55,833 bases of DNA from assembly GCA_965371965.1 (NCBI GenBank), contig CBDVAM010000010.1:1-55833 (forward strand), read 5' to 3'. The stretch comes from S146-42 sp965371965 (lineage in GTDB: Bacteria; Planctomycetota; Phycisphaerae; Phycisphaerales; UBA1924). Position 1 is the first letter of the stretch; each line of letters begins with the position of its first letter. A program made the position numbers and the translations under genes. Below are positions 1 to 8,911 of the stretch, one piece after another. The notes under the pieces were generated by a model. The model saw only the letters and a program-made list of their open reading frames with translations. It did no database searches and had not been told where the DNA came from.

Positions 1-63
1 AGCGACGAAGCGACGAAGCGACGAAGCGACGAAGCGACGAAGCGACGAAGCGACGAAGCGACG
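1..63. repeat. 8-bp tandem repeat (AGCGACGA), about 7.9 copies
   Basis: The window opens inside a perfect tandem array of the octamer AGCGACGA that ends at base 63. The true left limit lies outside the window. The unit is not a multiple of three, but all three forward frames stay open through it (they cycle through S-D-E-A-T-K-R-R), so it could lie in a coding or a non-coding region; nothing here decides which. No gene is supported between this array and the terminator at 108. Confidence 0.9.
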
Positions 64-107
64 TGATCGTATCGAGGCCCTGGCGCGAGCCTGGGCTTCT
101 CCCATGC

Positions 108-137
108 AAAAAAAACCCAGCGATCGGGATCGCTGGG
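108..137 (-). terminator. Rho-independent terminator of the Bax-inhibitor-like gene
   Basis: On the minus strand a perfect 10-bp stem (CCCAGCGATC with GATCGCTGGG, 116-125 and 128-137) has a 2-nt loop as drawn and is followed by eight T residues (108-115). It lies 29 bases after the stop codon of the minus-strand gene ending at 167. Confidence 0.85.
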
Positions 138-166
138 CTCTCGTATTCTCGCGATTGGATCTCGAT

Positions 167-1021
167 CTAGTTGCGGCTGGTCATCAGGTAGATCTTGTAC
201 AGCAGCATCAGAATCTCGAAGTAGAGCCACACGATGGAGATCATGATGCCAAAGGCGGCCTGCCATTCCAGGGCCTTGGGAGCACCCGCCGCGACCGCGT
301 CCTGCACCTGGGTGAACTGCATGGCGAGGTAGAGCGAGGCGACGATGACCATGATGGAAGTGAACGCGATGCCGATGGGGCCGGCGCTGTGGATATACGG
401 CACCTGCATGCCGAGCATGTTGAGCACGAAGCTGACCATGTAGATGGTCATCGCAGCGCCAACGAGTCCGACAACAACCTTGGCCGCCTTGCCTCGGATT
501 GCAACGATGCCGGTGGAGACGGCAATGAGGATGGCCCCCACCACGCCGGCGGTTGCGAAGACAGCCTGGAAGACGACGAACGCACCGCGCTGAGCGAGGA
601 CCTCGGGGGTCATTGCGGCGGTTCCGCCGACCAACTCGGGATTCGCCGTGAGTTGTGCTCCGATGGTTGCCGCGACCAAGAACGAAACCGCCCCAGCAAG
701 TACACCCTCGGCGACTGCCGTTGGAATGCCGAGCCTGAGGGCGAGCTTGTGGTTGCGATTCACGATGAGTTGCAGAATGATCGAAACAACCAACGCTCCG
801 AAGAACATGGGCATCGCCAGGCTAGGACTGAAGACACCCTTGCTAAACAGCATCCATGTCGCCAGCGCCGCGGCCATGGTGATGCCCATGAAAATGCCCG
901 TGGCTTGGGCGACGCCGCCGATGGTCATCGTGGTCGGTTTGGCGACGTCGCTGGCGTGATAGCTCGCCCAGGTTTGCGGTTGCTCAAATGCCTTGAAGGC
1001 CGGGTTCGAACTCTTGAACAT
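167..1021 (-). CDS. Bax inhibitor-1/YccA family membrane protein
   Basis: A 284-residue integral membrane protein of the BI-1/YccA family. The start is the ATG at 1021, giving the family-typical opening MFKSSNPAFKAF. It is preceded by AGGAGA 6 bases upstream, and an in-frame ATG at 1090 has no such site. After a short cytoplasmic N-terminus there are about seven hydrophobic segments, including FMGITMAAALATWMLF and YMVSFVLNMLGMQVPYI, and the short charged tail typical of the family. The bacterial members have been linked to calcium flux or to modulation of FtsH; that role is family knowledge and is not visible here. It lies downstream of guaB on the same strand (about 100-base gap) and ends at a strong terminator. 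Confidence 0.88.
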   Translation of the reverse strand: MFKSSNPAFKAFEQPQTWASYHASDVAKPTTMTIGGVAQATGIFMGITMAAALATWMLFSKGVFSPSLAMPMFFGALVVSIILQLIVNRNHKLALRLGIPTAVAEGVLAGAVSFLVAATIGAQLTANPELVGGTAAMTPEVLAQRGAFVVFQAVFATAGVVGAILIAVSTGIVAIRGKAAKVVVGLVGAAMTIYMVSFVLNMLGMQVPYIHSAGPIGIAFTSIMVIVASLYLAMQFTQVQDAVAAGAPKALEWQAAFGIMISIVWLYFEILMLLYKIYLMTSRN

Positions 1022-1119
1022 CTGGGTCTCCTTGACTTGACGGGCGATTGACGAGGGTACATCGACAATCAGCATGAGCGAATCGCACAATAATACCGAC
1101 TATCCCTGCCTCGAGTTTC

Positions 1120-2655
1120 TTACTCGCGCCTCGGCCCCTGGTCCACGCTGTAGTTCGGGGCTTCCTTGGTAATTCGGATATCGTGAGGGTGGTTTTCGAT
1201 GACCGTCGCCCCCGAGACCCGGCAGAAGCGGGTGGTGGTGCGGAACTGGTCGATGGTCTGGCAGCCGCTGTAGCCCATGGCGCTGGTGAGGCCGCCGACG
1301 AGCTGGTAGACATATTCGGCGAGCCCGGCGCGATAGGCGACCAGGCCCTCGACGCCCTCTGGGACGAACTTGAGATCGGCTTGGTCGTCCTTGTGCTGCT
1401 GGGAATAGCGGTCGGCGGAGCCCTGTCGCATCGCGCCCTCGGAGCCCATGCCGCGATAGCTCTTGAACCTGCGACCCTGGCTGATGACCAGCTCGCCGGG
1501 AGATTCATCGAGCCCGGCGAAGAGCGAACCCATCATGACGCTGGAGGCTCCGGCGGCGATGGCCTTGGCGATGTCGCCGGACTGGCGGATCCCGCCGTCG
1601 GCTATCAGCGGGACGTCCTGACCGGTCTGTTTCGCGCCTTCAGCGGCCTCCATGATCGCGGTGATCTGGGGGACGCCGACGCCCGTGACCACGCGGGTCG
1701 TGCAGATCGAGCCGGGCCCGATGCCGACCTTGACCGCGTCGGCACCGGCCTGGATCAGGTCGCGGGCTCCCTCGCGGGTCGCGATGTTCCCGGCGATCAC
1801 CTGGATGTCGAAGCGCTGCTTGATGGCCTTGACGGTGTCGATGACGTTCTTGGAATGGCCGTGGGCGGTATCGACGGTGACGACATCGACGCCGGCGTCG
1901 ATCAGCTCCTGCACCCGATCGAGCTGGTGGACCCCGACGGCCGCCCCGCAGACGAGCCTTCCGCGAGCGTCGACATTCGCCTGGGGAAACTGGCTCAGCC
2001 GGTCGATATCCCGCATGGTGATGAGCCCGACCAGCGAGCCCGCGCCATCGACCAGCGGCAGTTTCTCGATCTTGTTTTTGTTCAGGATGCCCTCGGCCTG
2101 CTCGAGGGTGGTCTTGGGCGGGGCGGTGACCAGGTCCGCGGCGGTCATGATGTCGCGGACGGGCGTGGAGTCGTCATCGACGAACTTGAGATCCCGCCTG
2201 GTCAAGATACCCAGCAGCTTGCCCTTGCCGCGCAGGTCCTGCGAGCCGTCCTCGGTGATGGGGAATCCGCTGACGCCGTGGGCTCGCATGAGCTCGATGG
2301 CGCGTCGGACGGGGTCTGCGGGTCCCAGCGTGATGGGATCTTCAATGATGCCGTTGGCCGAGCGTTTGACCTTGGCGACCTCGCGGGCCTGGTTCTCGAC
2401 GCTCAGCGACTTGTGGATGATCCCGATGCCGCCTTCCTGGGCCAGGGCGATCGCGAGGCGCGACTCGGTGACGGTGTCCATCGGGGCGGAGATGAGCGGG
2501 ATATTCAGGCGCAGCGTGCGGGTCAGGCGCGTGGAGGTGTCGGCCTCGCGCGGCACGACCTGCGAATAGGCCGGCAGGAGCAGGACATCATCAAATGTGA
2601 TGGCGTCCATGACGATCCTGGGGTTGTTGGGGATCGGGGAAGGGGTCTGGGGCAT
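1120..2655 (-). CDS. guaB: Inosine-5'-monophosphate dehydrogenase
   Basis: Converts IMP to XMP with NAD, the first step specific to GMP synthesis. The protein opens with the conserved ITFDDVLLLPAYSQVVP. A pair of CBS domains follows in the N-terminal half (PITLGPADPV... and DIMTAADLVTAPPKTTLEQ...). The catalytic loop GPGSICTTRVVTGVGVPQ holds the active-site Cys, and the flap SYRGMGSEGAM...SADRYSQ is intact. The start is uncertain: the ATG at 2655 has GGAGG 11 bases upstream and is used here, giving 511 residues. ATGs at 2721 (no ribosome-binding site) and 2610 (AGGA, right before ITFDD) are alternatives. It is transcribed divergently from the debranching enzyme gene. Confidence 0.96.
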   Translation of the reverse strand: MPQTPSPIPNNPRIVMDAITFDDVLLLPAYSQVVPREADTSTRLTRTLRLNIPLISAPMDTVTESRLAIALAQEGGIGIIHKSLSVENQAREVAKVKRSANGIIEDPITLGPADPVRRAIELMRAHGVSGFPITEDGSQDLRGKGKLLGILTRRDLKFVDDDSTPVRDIMTAADLVTAPPKTTLEQAEGILNKNKIEKLPLVDGAGSLVGLITMRDIDRLSQFPQANVDARGRLVCGAAVGVHQLDRVQELIDAGVDVVTVDTAHGHSKNVIDTVKAIKQRFDIQVIAGNIATREGARDLIQAGADAVKVGIGPGSICTTRVVTGVGVPQITAIMEAAEGAKQTGQDVPLIADGGIRQSGDIAKAIAAGASSVMMGSLFAGLDESPGELVISQGRRFKSYRGMGSEGAMRQGSADRYSQQHKDDQADLKFVPEGVEGLVAYRAGLAEYVYQLVGGLTSAMGYSGCQTIDQFRTTTRFCRVSGATVIENHPHDIRITKEAPNYSVDQGPRRE

Positions 2656-2804
2656 GATGCGCCGATCCTCCCCGGATGGCGGCGGGCTGCCTGGGCTCGT
2701 GGATTTGGTGAGGGTCTCCATGAGATAGTGTCGCGGGCTGAATGGCGGGAGTCAAGTTCCGACGCCAGCTCCAGCCGCCAATGTCCTCCTGGGGAGGGCG
2801 GAAT

Positions 2805-2840
2805 GGGCGGGAACGCGGGCGAGCCCCCGGTGCCCCGCCC
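2805..2840. promoter_or_regulatory. Stable hairpin in the guaB/debranching-enzyme intergenic region
   Basis: In the 228-base divergent gap, GGGCGGG (2805-2811) pairs with CCCGCCC (2834-2840). Inside it GGGC (2817-2820) pairs with GCCC (2823-2826). It would fall in the 5' leader of the debranching-enzyme mRNA, about 45 bases before its start. No T-run follows, so it is not a simple terminator. Function unknown. Confidence 0.4.
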
Positions 2841-2883
2841 GGATAGCCTTGCTGGCTGGAGGCCGACTCAAGGAGGAGCCCGG

Positions 2884-4974
2884 ATGAGCGTTGCGGTTAC
2901 GCATGGATCGTCGGAATCGGCGTGGAGCCTCGGGGGCGACGCGCTGGCGAACGCGACCGACCACGAATGGCTGTTGACCAACGGGCTGGGGGGGTACGCC
3001 CTGGGCTCGGCCTCGGGGACGCCGACGCGCCGGTATCACGGGCTGCTGATCGCCGCGATGAGCGCACCCGTCGAGCGGGTGAGTTGCGTCAGCGCGATCG
3101 ACGACGCGGTTGTTGTCAATGTCGGCTCGCCCGAGCAGCGCCGGGTGCGTCTCACCCGGTTTCAGTTCAGGGATGATGAATCGCCGCCGAACCAGCCGCA
3201 GACGCTGGTTCGATTCGAGAGAGACACCGTGGGCGTGCGCTGGATCCACACGATTTGCGAGGGCGGGGTCGAGGTCACGATCGAGAAGACGCTGCACCTG
3301 TACGACCATCGCAACGCCGCGAGGATCAAGTACGCGGTGCGGTCGGCGGGCATTCCGATACGCCTGGAGCTGCGCCCGATTATCCGGCTCATGGACCATC
3401 ACCATCTGAGTCTCTTAGAGAGCGATGACCCGAACCCCGTGCAGACTCGCGAGATCGATGGCGGCTGCGTGGTGATGCGCAGGGGCGCGGGGGTCTACCT
3501 GGCCAGCCGCGACTCGCTGTTTGTCGCCAATCCGATCTGGTGGGAGGGTGTGCGCTACCAGCGCGACCACGAGCGGGGGCAGGACTCTGTAGAAGACCTC
3601 TTCAGCCCCGGCGTGTTCGAGTGGACGACCGTGCCCGCGGCGGGCACGAGCAGCGTCTCGCTCGATATTTCCTGCGACGCCGCCGACGAGCCCTCGACGC
3701 TTGATGACGCCGCACAGAGTGAGCGCAGGATCGCCGAGCACACGCGCCGGGCCATCGTGATCGCCGGCGGCGACGCCATCGCAGACCCAGACAAACAGTC
3801 GATCGCCAATCTCGTGCGGGCGGCGGACCAGTTCGTCGTCGATCGCCACGAGCCGGATTCCAAGGGCACAAGCATCATCGCGGGCTATCCGTGGTTCAGC
3901 GATTGGGGGCGCGACGCGATGATCGCGATGCCCGGGCTCTTGCTCGCGACCGGGCGGCTCGACGAGGCCCGGTCCATGCTGGAGACCTTCGCACGACACC
4001 GGCGCAGCGGGCTCATCCCCAACCGGTTCGAGGATTCCTCGGGCGAGGCCCAGTTCAACACCGCCGACGCGTCGCTGCTGTTCATCAAGGCGGCGTGCGA
4101 GTGGGCGGATGCGGCGGGCGAATCGCTCGCGGGCGACATCCTCGATGCCTGCCTGGAGATCGTCGACGCCTACGAGCGGGGCACGGACTTTGGCATCCGC
4201 CTCGAGAGCGACGGGCTCATTACAGCCGGGAGCGAGAGCACCCAGCTCACATGGATGGACGCGGCCCGCGATGGGCGTGTGTATACGCCCAGGCACGGGA
4301 AGGCGATCGAAATCAACGCCCTCTGGCATCATGGGCTGCTGTCGCTCGCAGAGCGGCTGGGTTCGGGCGAGAGCGCGCGGGTCGGTGCGATGCGCGAGCA
4401 AGGCGAGGCCTGTTGCGAGGCGATCAACGAGAAGTTCTGGAATGAGGACGGAGGCTTTCTGTTCGATTGCCTTGAGCCCGATGGCGATGGTCGATGGGAG
4501 CCGGTCGACGAGCTGCGACCCAACCAGCTGTTTGCGATCGGGGTTTCGCACGCGCCCGTCGATGGCGAGCGGGCAGTTCGCGCACTCGAAGCCGTCGAGC
4601 GCGAGCTGCTCACCACCGGCGGCGTGCGCACGCTTGGGCGTCATGACCATGCCTATCGCGGACGCTTTGAGGGCACGATGGGCGACCGTGATGCGGCGTA
4701 TCACAACGGGACGGCCTGGCCCTGGCTCATCGGCCCCTACGCCGACGCCGTCCTCCGCGTGCGAGGGAAGACGCCCGAGACGCTCGAACGCCTGCGCGGA
4801 GTGGTCAGGCCGCTGCTCGACGCCATGGCGGATCGCTGCCTGGGTCAGATCGGCGAGGTCTTCGATGGCGACGACACGCCCGAAGATCCCACGAGCGAGC
4901 ATGGCTGCGTCGCGCAGGCGTGGAGCGTCGGCGAGACCCTGCGCATCATGTCCATGATCGCCCAGAGTCACTAA
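2884..4974 (+). CDS. Glycogen debranching enzyme (amylo-alpha-1,6-glucosidase family)
   Basis: A 696-residue cytoplasmic enzyme expected to hydrolyse alpha-1,6 branch points of glycogen-type glucans. The ATG at 2884 follows a near-perfect AAGGAGGA, and the reading frame continues upstream only as non-coding sequence. The N-terminal domain (about residues 15-300) opens with EWLLTNGLGGYALGSASG and RRYHGLLIAAM, hallmarks of the bacterial GDE N-terminal domain. The C-terminal (alpha/alpha)6 domain has WFSDWGRDAMIAMPGLLLATGR, LTWMDAARDGRVYTPRHGKA and NGTAWPWLIGPYADA, containing the conserved acidic residues. No signal peptide is seen. It stands alone on this strand, between divergent guaB and a convergent lipoprotein gene. 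Confidence 0.93.
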   Translation: MSVAVTHGSSESAWSLGGDALANATDHEWLLTNGLGGYALGSASGTPTRRYHGLLIAAMSAPVERVSCVSAIDDAVVVNVGSPEQRRVRLTRFQFRDDESPPNQPQTLVRFERDTVGVRWIHTICEGGVEVTIEKTLHLYDHRNAARIKYAVRSAGIPIRLELRPIIRLMDHHHLSLLESDDPNPVQTREIDGGCVVMRRGAGVYLASRDSLFVANPIWWEGVRYQRDHERGQDSVEDLFSPGVFEWTTVPAAGTSSVSLDISCDAADEPSTLDDAAQSERRIAEHTRRAIVIAGGDAIADPDKQSIANLVRAADQFVVDRHEPDSKGTSIIAGYPWFSDWGRDAMIAMPGLLLATGRLDEARSMLETFARHRRSGLIPNRFEDSSGEAQFNTADASLLFIKAACEWADAAGESLAGDILDACLEIVDAYERGTDFGIRLESDGLITAGSESTQLTWMDAARDGRVYTPRHGKAIEINALWHHGLLSLAERLGSGESARVGAMREQGEACCEAINEKFWNEDGGFLFDCLEPDGDGRWEPVDELRPNQLFAIGVSHAPVDGERAVRALEAVERELLTTGGVRTLGRHDHAYRGRFEGTMGDRDAAYHNGTAWPWLIGPYADAVLRVRGKTPETLERLRGVVRPLLDAMADRCLGQIGEVFDGDDTPEDPTSEHGCVAQAWSVGETLRIMSMIAQSH

Positions 4975-4975
4975 G

Positions 4976-5002
4976 AAAAAACCCCGGACGGATCGCCCGG
5001 GG
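4976..5002 (-). terminator. Rho-independent terminator of the small lipoprotein gene
   Basis: Read on the minus strand, a GC-only stem (CCCCGG, 4982-4987, with CCGGGG, 4997-5002) is followed by six T residues (4976-4981). It serves the minus-strand gene ending at 5026. On the plus strand the stem is not followed by T residues, so it would be a poor terminator for the debranching gene. Confidence 0.75.
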
Positions 5003-5025
5003 CCAAGAGCTTGCTAGGTGAGCGA

Positions 5026-5382
5026 TCACTTCGTGTTCGGCAGCTCGCGGGGCTTGTCGGCGAGCTCCCAATCGGTTGCGCCGGGCATCTCGGCACGATG
5101 CCACGCGTCCAGACCGTCGGCACGCTCGCTCACATAGGCCGTCCGCGTGCCCATGTGATGCGCGGCGTTGTGCTCGGCGGCGACCAGCCGGGCCTCTTCG
5201 AGGGTCTCGAACGACCCCGAGCGCAGGCCCAGGTTGTGCATGTGCTCGTGCACCCAATACCCGCCGTCACCCTCGCCTTCCATGAGCACGCTTGCGATCC
5301 CGCCCTCTTGCTCATCCAGCGCGCAGCCGGCGAGCAGCAAACCGCCCACCGCCAGCACGCCCAAACCGATTCGTGTACGCAT
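5026..5382 (-). CDS. Small hypothetical lipoprotein
   Basis: 118 residues. The ATG at 5382 is chosen because GGGAGG lies 6 bases upstream and the product begins with a lipoprotein signal (MRTRIGLGVLAVGGLLLAGC, lipobox LLAGC, lipidated Cys at residue 20). The mature part is acidic and rich in His: VHEHMHNL, LVAAEHNAAHHMG and LDAWHRAEMPGATDW. This could suggest metal binding, but that is only inference. I do not recognise a named family. It ends at its own terminator and lies downstream of the secreted metalloprotease gene on the same strand, with a 52-base gap. Confidence 0.75.
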   Translation of the reverse strand: MRTRIGLGVLAVGGLLLAGCALDEQEGGIASVLMEGEGDGGYWVHEHMHNLGLRSGSFETLEEARLVAAEHNAAHHMGTRTAYVSERADGLDAWHRAEMPGATDWELADKPRELPNTK

Positions 5383-5434
5383 TTCAGACCTCCCTCTCTC
5401 GCTCGTGCAAGGAAACACATCGAACAAACTGAGC

Positions 5435-7918
5435 TTACTCCCATCCGCCCGGACGCCTGCGCCCCGTCGGAGCCGCCTCGGCCTGCGCCGGCGCGTCATC
5501 GGCATCGAGCGCATCGGCGATGCGGGCCTTCAGATCCGCAACGTGGGCTTCGGTGGTTTCATCATCGCCGGCCTCAAGCTCCTCTGCCAGCAGCACCAGC
5601 TCGGCGCGGGCGAACGCGGGCATGTCCGAGTTCGCCGCCGGGTTGACTAACGCGCCGGCGAGCGTTCCGATGTACGCCCGCTGGAGATTTCGCCGATAGA
5701 GGCTCGCCTCGCCGCTCCCGCCTGGGAGGATCTCCGCGAACACGCCCTCGCGCATGTCCTCCATGAACTCGCCGATCTCATAACTATCCTCGTTGCGCTC
5801 GGCGAGCTCTGCCATGCGGTTGATCCGCCCGGCGCTCATCAGCGAACGCAGCACCCGACCCTGCGCGCCATTCACCCGGTCTGCAACACCCGTTGCGCTC
5901 AGCCGCCCGACGATATCTTCGCTGACCATCGCCTCGTCCGGCTCGCCCAGGGCATTTTCGAGCAAGAACGCCACGGCCTCGCGCTGGCGATCGGCGGAAA
6001 CCGGGAAGTAGCGGCTGTCCGCGTCGCCATAGAACAGGTTGACCTGCACGACGCCCGCGACCAGGTTGGCCACATGCCCCATCTCGCGACTCCACTGGCC
6101 CCACAGCTCGCCGTAGAGCTGCTCGAGCATGTCGTAGTCCTCGCCCTCATTTGACGTCGCTTCCACGATGAACCCGGCGATGCGTTGGAGGTTCTTCAGT
6201 CCCAACTCGGTCGCCGCGACCGCGTCGGAAGTTAGATCCTCAGACTGGCTCGACGGATCGCCAAAGCCCCCGCCAAAGCGGAACATGGGCTCATCGATCT
6301 GCTTCTTGGTGAGTTCTTCGAGCTCCGCCTTCTCGTCGGCATCGTCGGCGAACTGGCGATAGCCCCACTCGGCGACGAACTTGTCGTACGGCCCGACGCC
6401 GGGCATGAGCGAAGCGCCGTCGCCGGGCTGGGCGACATAGTTGAATCGGGCGTAGTCCATGATGGACGGCGCGGTGCCGTTGTTCTTGGTCCACTCCGGA
6501 TCGCGCAGCTGCGCGACGGTGTAGCTGTTGGAGGCCTTCATGTTGTGCGGGAAGCCCAGGCTGTGCCCGAGCTCGTGGGCGACAACAAATCGCACCAACT
6601 CGCCCATCAGCTCATCGGACATCGGCAGCTTCTGGGCCCGCTCGTCGACGGCCGCGGCCTGGACAAAGTACCAGTCGCGCACCAGTGTCATCACGTTGTG
6701 GTACATCCGGATGTCGGCCTCAAGGATCTCACCTGTCCGGGGATCATGCACATGAGGCCCGAACGCGTTCTTGATGCTCGCCGGGAGCCAGCGGATCGAG
6801 CTGATCCTCGCGTCCTCGGGGTCCCAGTCCGGGTCCTCCTCCTCGCTGGGCGCGAGCTTGCCGATGACCGCGTTGGTGAACCCCGCGGCCTCGAACGCCG
6901 GGTTCCAATCCTCGATCCCCTGCTTGACGTAGGGCTTCAAGAAGTCCGGCACCTCGCGAGCGACATAGATCACGATCGGCTTGATCGGATCGGACAAGTC
7001 CGCGTCGGGATCCTTCTTCTCCAGACGCCAGCGCGTGATATACCGCACCGACTCGGCCTGGTGGTTCGACATATCCGCATAATCGGTGAAGCCGACACTA
7101 AAGAACCCGACACGCTCGTCGTGCATGCGCGGCGTCATCGGATTGTCCGGCAGCTTGACCATGGAATGGCTGATCTCCGCGGTAACGGAGCTGGTCCGCG
7201 GGCGATTACCACCGCCGCCGCCTCCACCACCACGACCGCCGGCGGCTTCGACCTTGTACGTCCCCAAAACCTTGGTGTTGATGTTGTCGGGGAACGCCTT
7301 GATCTCTTCGATGAAACTCTTGCCCGAGTCCATGCTCTGTGCGCCCAGGGCGCTGACGGCGGTGAACTCCGTCACGTCGCTCGTGAACAGCTTGGTCACC
7401 TCGATCACCGGGCGCTTGTCCTTGCCGAAGGCCAGCACGTCGAACACCTCGATGATCGGCGCGACGGTGGTGTCATCGACGGCAAGGCGTACCGAGTCCT
7501 CGGTCTCGGCCCGGGTCGTGAACAGCGATTCACGCAGGAGGATCTTGTCCTCGCCGCGCATCTCCCAGCGGACGACGCGATCGGTCACCGGCATGCCCGC
7601 GTAGCTGTAGCCCGCGCGGGTCTTGGAGATCTGGGTCACCCACAGCAGATCCTGACCCAACACGTCGAGGGGAAACTCGTAGAAGACCTTCCCGTCCTGC
7701 AGATGGGTGACGACCAGACCCTTTGCGGTCACGGCGTCCTCATCGATGACCTCGTCGTATGGCTTGGGGCCGTCGTCCTTCTTCTTCTCGCTCGAATCAC
7801 CGTTGTCACCCCCCCCGCGAGACCCGCGCCCGCCGCGACCGGGCTGGGCAATGGCGATGGACGAGATGACAACCCCGGCGAGAGCCGAGAAATACGCAAC
7901 ACGACGCCTGTTCAACAT
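5435..7918 (-). CDS. Secreted zinc metalloprotease, DUF5117/DUF5118 type
   Basis: 827 residues starting at the ATG at 7918 (AGGGAG a few bases upstream). It opens with a signal peptide (RRRVAYFSALAGVVISSIAIAQ) and then a Gly/Arg and Lys/Asp-rich linker. The N-terminal half matches the DUF5118/5117 style of planctomycete and Bacteroidetes exported proteases. A second Gly-rich stretch (eight Gly in a row) interrupts it near residue 240. The catalytic zinc motif HELGHSLGFPHN (about residues 446-457) is the full HExxHxxGxxH metzincin signature, followed by a Met-turn-like SIMDYARFNYVAQ. It probably acts on extracellular or periplasmic protein; the substrate is unknown. It is transcribed divergently from the DUF1080 gene. 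Confidence 0.88.
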   Translation of the reverse strand: MLNRRRVAYFSALAGVVISSIAIAQPGRGGRGSRGGGDNGDSSEKKKDDGPKPYDEVIDEDAVTAKGLVVTHLQDGKVFYEFPLDVLGQDLLWVTQISKTRAGYSYAGMPVTDRVVRWEMRGEDKILLRESLFTTRAETEDSVRLAVDDTTVAPIIEVFDVLAFGKDKRPVIEVTKLFTSDVTEFTAVSALGAQSMDSGKSFIEEIKAFPDNINTKVLGTYKVEAAGGRGGGGGGGGNRPRTSSVTAEISHSMVKLPDNPMTPRMHDERVGFFSVGFTDYADMSNHQAESVRYITRWRLEKKDPDADLSDPIKPIVIYVAREVPDFLKPYVKQGIEDWNPAFEAAGFTNAVIGKLAPSEEEDPDWDPEDARISSIRWLPASIKNAFGPHVHDPRTGEILEADIRMYHNVMTLVRDWYFVQAAAVDERAQKLPMSDELMGELVRFVVAHELGHSLGFPHNMKASNSYTVAQLRDPEWTKNNGTAPSIMDYARFNYVAQPGDGASLMPGVGPYDKFVAEWGYRQFADDADEKAELEELTKKQIDEPMFRFGGGFGDPSSQSEDLTSDAVAATELGLKNLQRIAGFIVEATSNEGEDYDMLEQLYGELWGQWSREMGHVANLVAGVVQVNLFYGDADSRYFPVSADRQREAVAFLLENALGEPDEAMVSEDIVGRLSATGVADRVNGAQGRVLRSLMSAGRINRMAELAERNEDSYEIGEFMEDMREGVFAEILPGGSGEASLYRRNLQRAYIGTLAGALVNPAANSDMPAFARAELVLLAEELEAGDDETTEAHVADLKARIADALDADDAPAQAEAAPTGRRRPGGWE

Positions 7919-8145
7919 GATGCTCCCTCTTGCCCCTGCGAGCAGTTGGGCCCCACGGCGGGACCGAGTCCATTCCTCCCCCGCCCGAGCGTACCGCACG
8001 AGCGTCCGCGAAAGAAGACCCTTCACGGGGATGGAGGTGTACCGGACCGGCTCTCGGACGTTGAGATTGGGTATTGACCGAGGTTATCGGGCAAACAGAA
8101 CGCGACCGTGGTATCCTCGGGCCTCATCCAACCCGGAGGACTCCG

Positions 8146-8811
8146 ATGCATTTCCATGTCGCTCGCCAAAGTCTCACCGCCATCGTGTCTCTCGCGGCCC
8201 TTGGCCTCTGCGGATGCGCCACCACAGAATCCTCGGACGAGGACGCCGGCGAAACGCCCATCGCCCTTTTCAATGGCCAGAACCTCGACGGCTGGAAAAT
8301 CTTCACGTCCAACAAGCTCGACACCTCGCTCACCTGGCGTGTCGCCGACGGCGTGATCGTCTGCACCGGCGAGCCCGCCGGGTACATCATGACAGAGGGG
8401 GAGTTCGAGAACTTTCACCTGACCCTCGAGTGGCGCTGGGCGGGCGAGGCGGGCAACTCCGGCGTGCTCCTGCGCACCATCGGCGAGGACAAGATCTGGC
8501 CCAGTTGCCTCGAGGCCCAACTCATGCACACTCGCGCCGGCGACTTCTGGAAGATCGGCGAGATCGAGGCGACGACCGATCCCGAGAGATCCAACGGCAA
8601 CAACACGCGCCACATGGTCAACGCCGAGAAGCCCCTCGGCGAGTGGAACCACTACGACATCATCTTCGACGGCGAGAATGTCACGCTCCTGATCAACGAC
8701 AGCGTTGTGAACGAGGCCACCGGCGTCAGCCAGCGGGCCGGGCGGATCTGTTTGCAGTCTGAGGGGGCACCGATCGAGTTCCGCAATATCCGGATCACGC
8801 CGTTGGATTGA
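8146..8811 (+). CDS. DUF1080 (3-keto-disaccharide hydrolase-like) lipoprotein
   Basis: 221 residues from the ATG at 8146, with GGAGGA 5-6 bases upstream. The lipoprotein signal ends in ALGLCGC. The mature part has the classic DUF1080 concanavalin-like signature: PIALFNGQNLDGWKIF, the middle strand NFHLTLEWRWAGEAGNSGVLLR, EWNHYDIIFDGENVTLLIND and the closing EGAPIEFRNIRITPLD. Family members are abundant in planctomycetes and include 3-keto-glycoside hydrolases; here the activity is inferred from the fold only. A TATCCT hexamer at 8112 could be its -10 box, but no matching -35 is clear. Confidence 0.9.
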   Translation: MHFHVARQSLTAIVSLAALGLCGCATTESSDEDAGETPIALFNGQNLDGWKIFTSNKLDTSLTWRVADGVIVCTGEPAGYIMTEGEFENFHLTLEWRWAGEAGNSGVLLRTIGEDKIWPSCLEAQLMHTRAGDFWKIGEIEATTDPERSNGNNTRHMVNAEKPLGEWNHYDIIFDGENVTLLINDSVVNEATGVSQRAGRICLQSEGAPIEFRNIRITPLD

Positions 8812-8819
8812 GTCCCAAG

Positions 8820-8898
8820 GGCAATCGGCAATCGGCAATCGGCAATGGGATTGTCCATCCCCGACCCCCGACCCTAAACCCCAGACCCCGAACCCCAG
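8820..8898. repeat. Short simple repeats before the cyclophilin gene
   Basis: Three perfect copies and one partial copy of the heptamer GGCAATC (8820-8846) are followed by a pyrimidine-rich stretch built of CCCCGACC/CCCCAGACC variants (about 8860-8898). A similar GACCCGAGACC stretch lies upstream of ligA at about 19185-19222. They fill the 100-base gap between two same-strand genes. Confidence 0.7.
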
Positions 8899-8911
8899 CC
8901 TACCCTCGCTC

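Noticed and set aside
1183..2883. N-terminal extension of the debranching enzyme frame opposite guaB
   Set aside because: The frame is open but antisense to guaB; a near-perfect ribosome site and the family N-terminus put the real start at 2884.
6545..8077. 510-codon frame antisense to the secreted metalloprotease
   Set aside because: Composition (Asp/Gly/Arg/His) is typical of antisense frames in GC-rich DNA, and the opposite strand has the HExxHxxGxxH protease.
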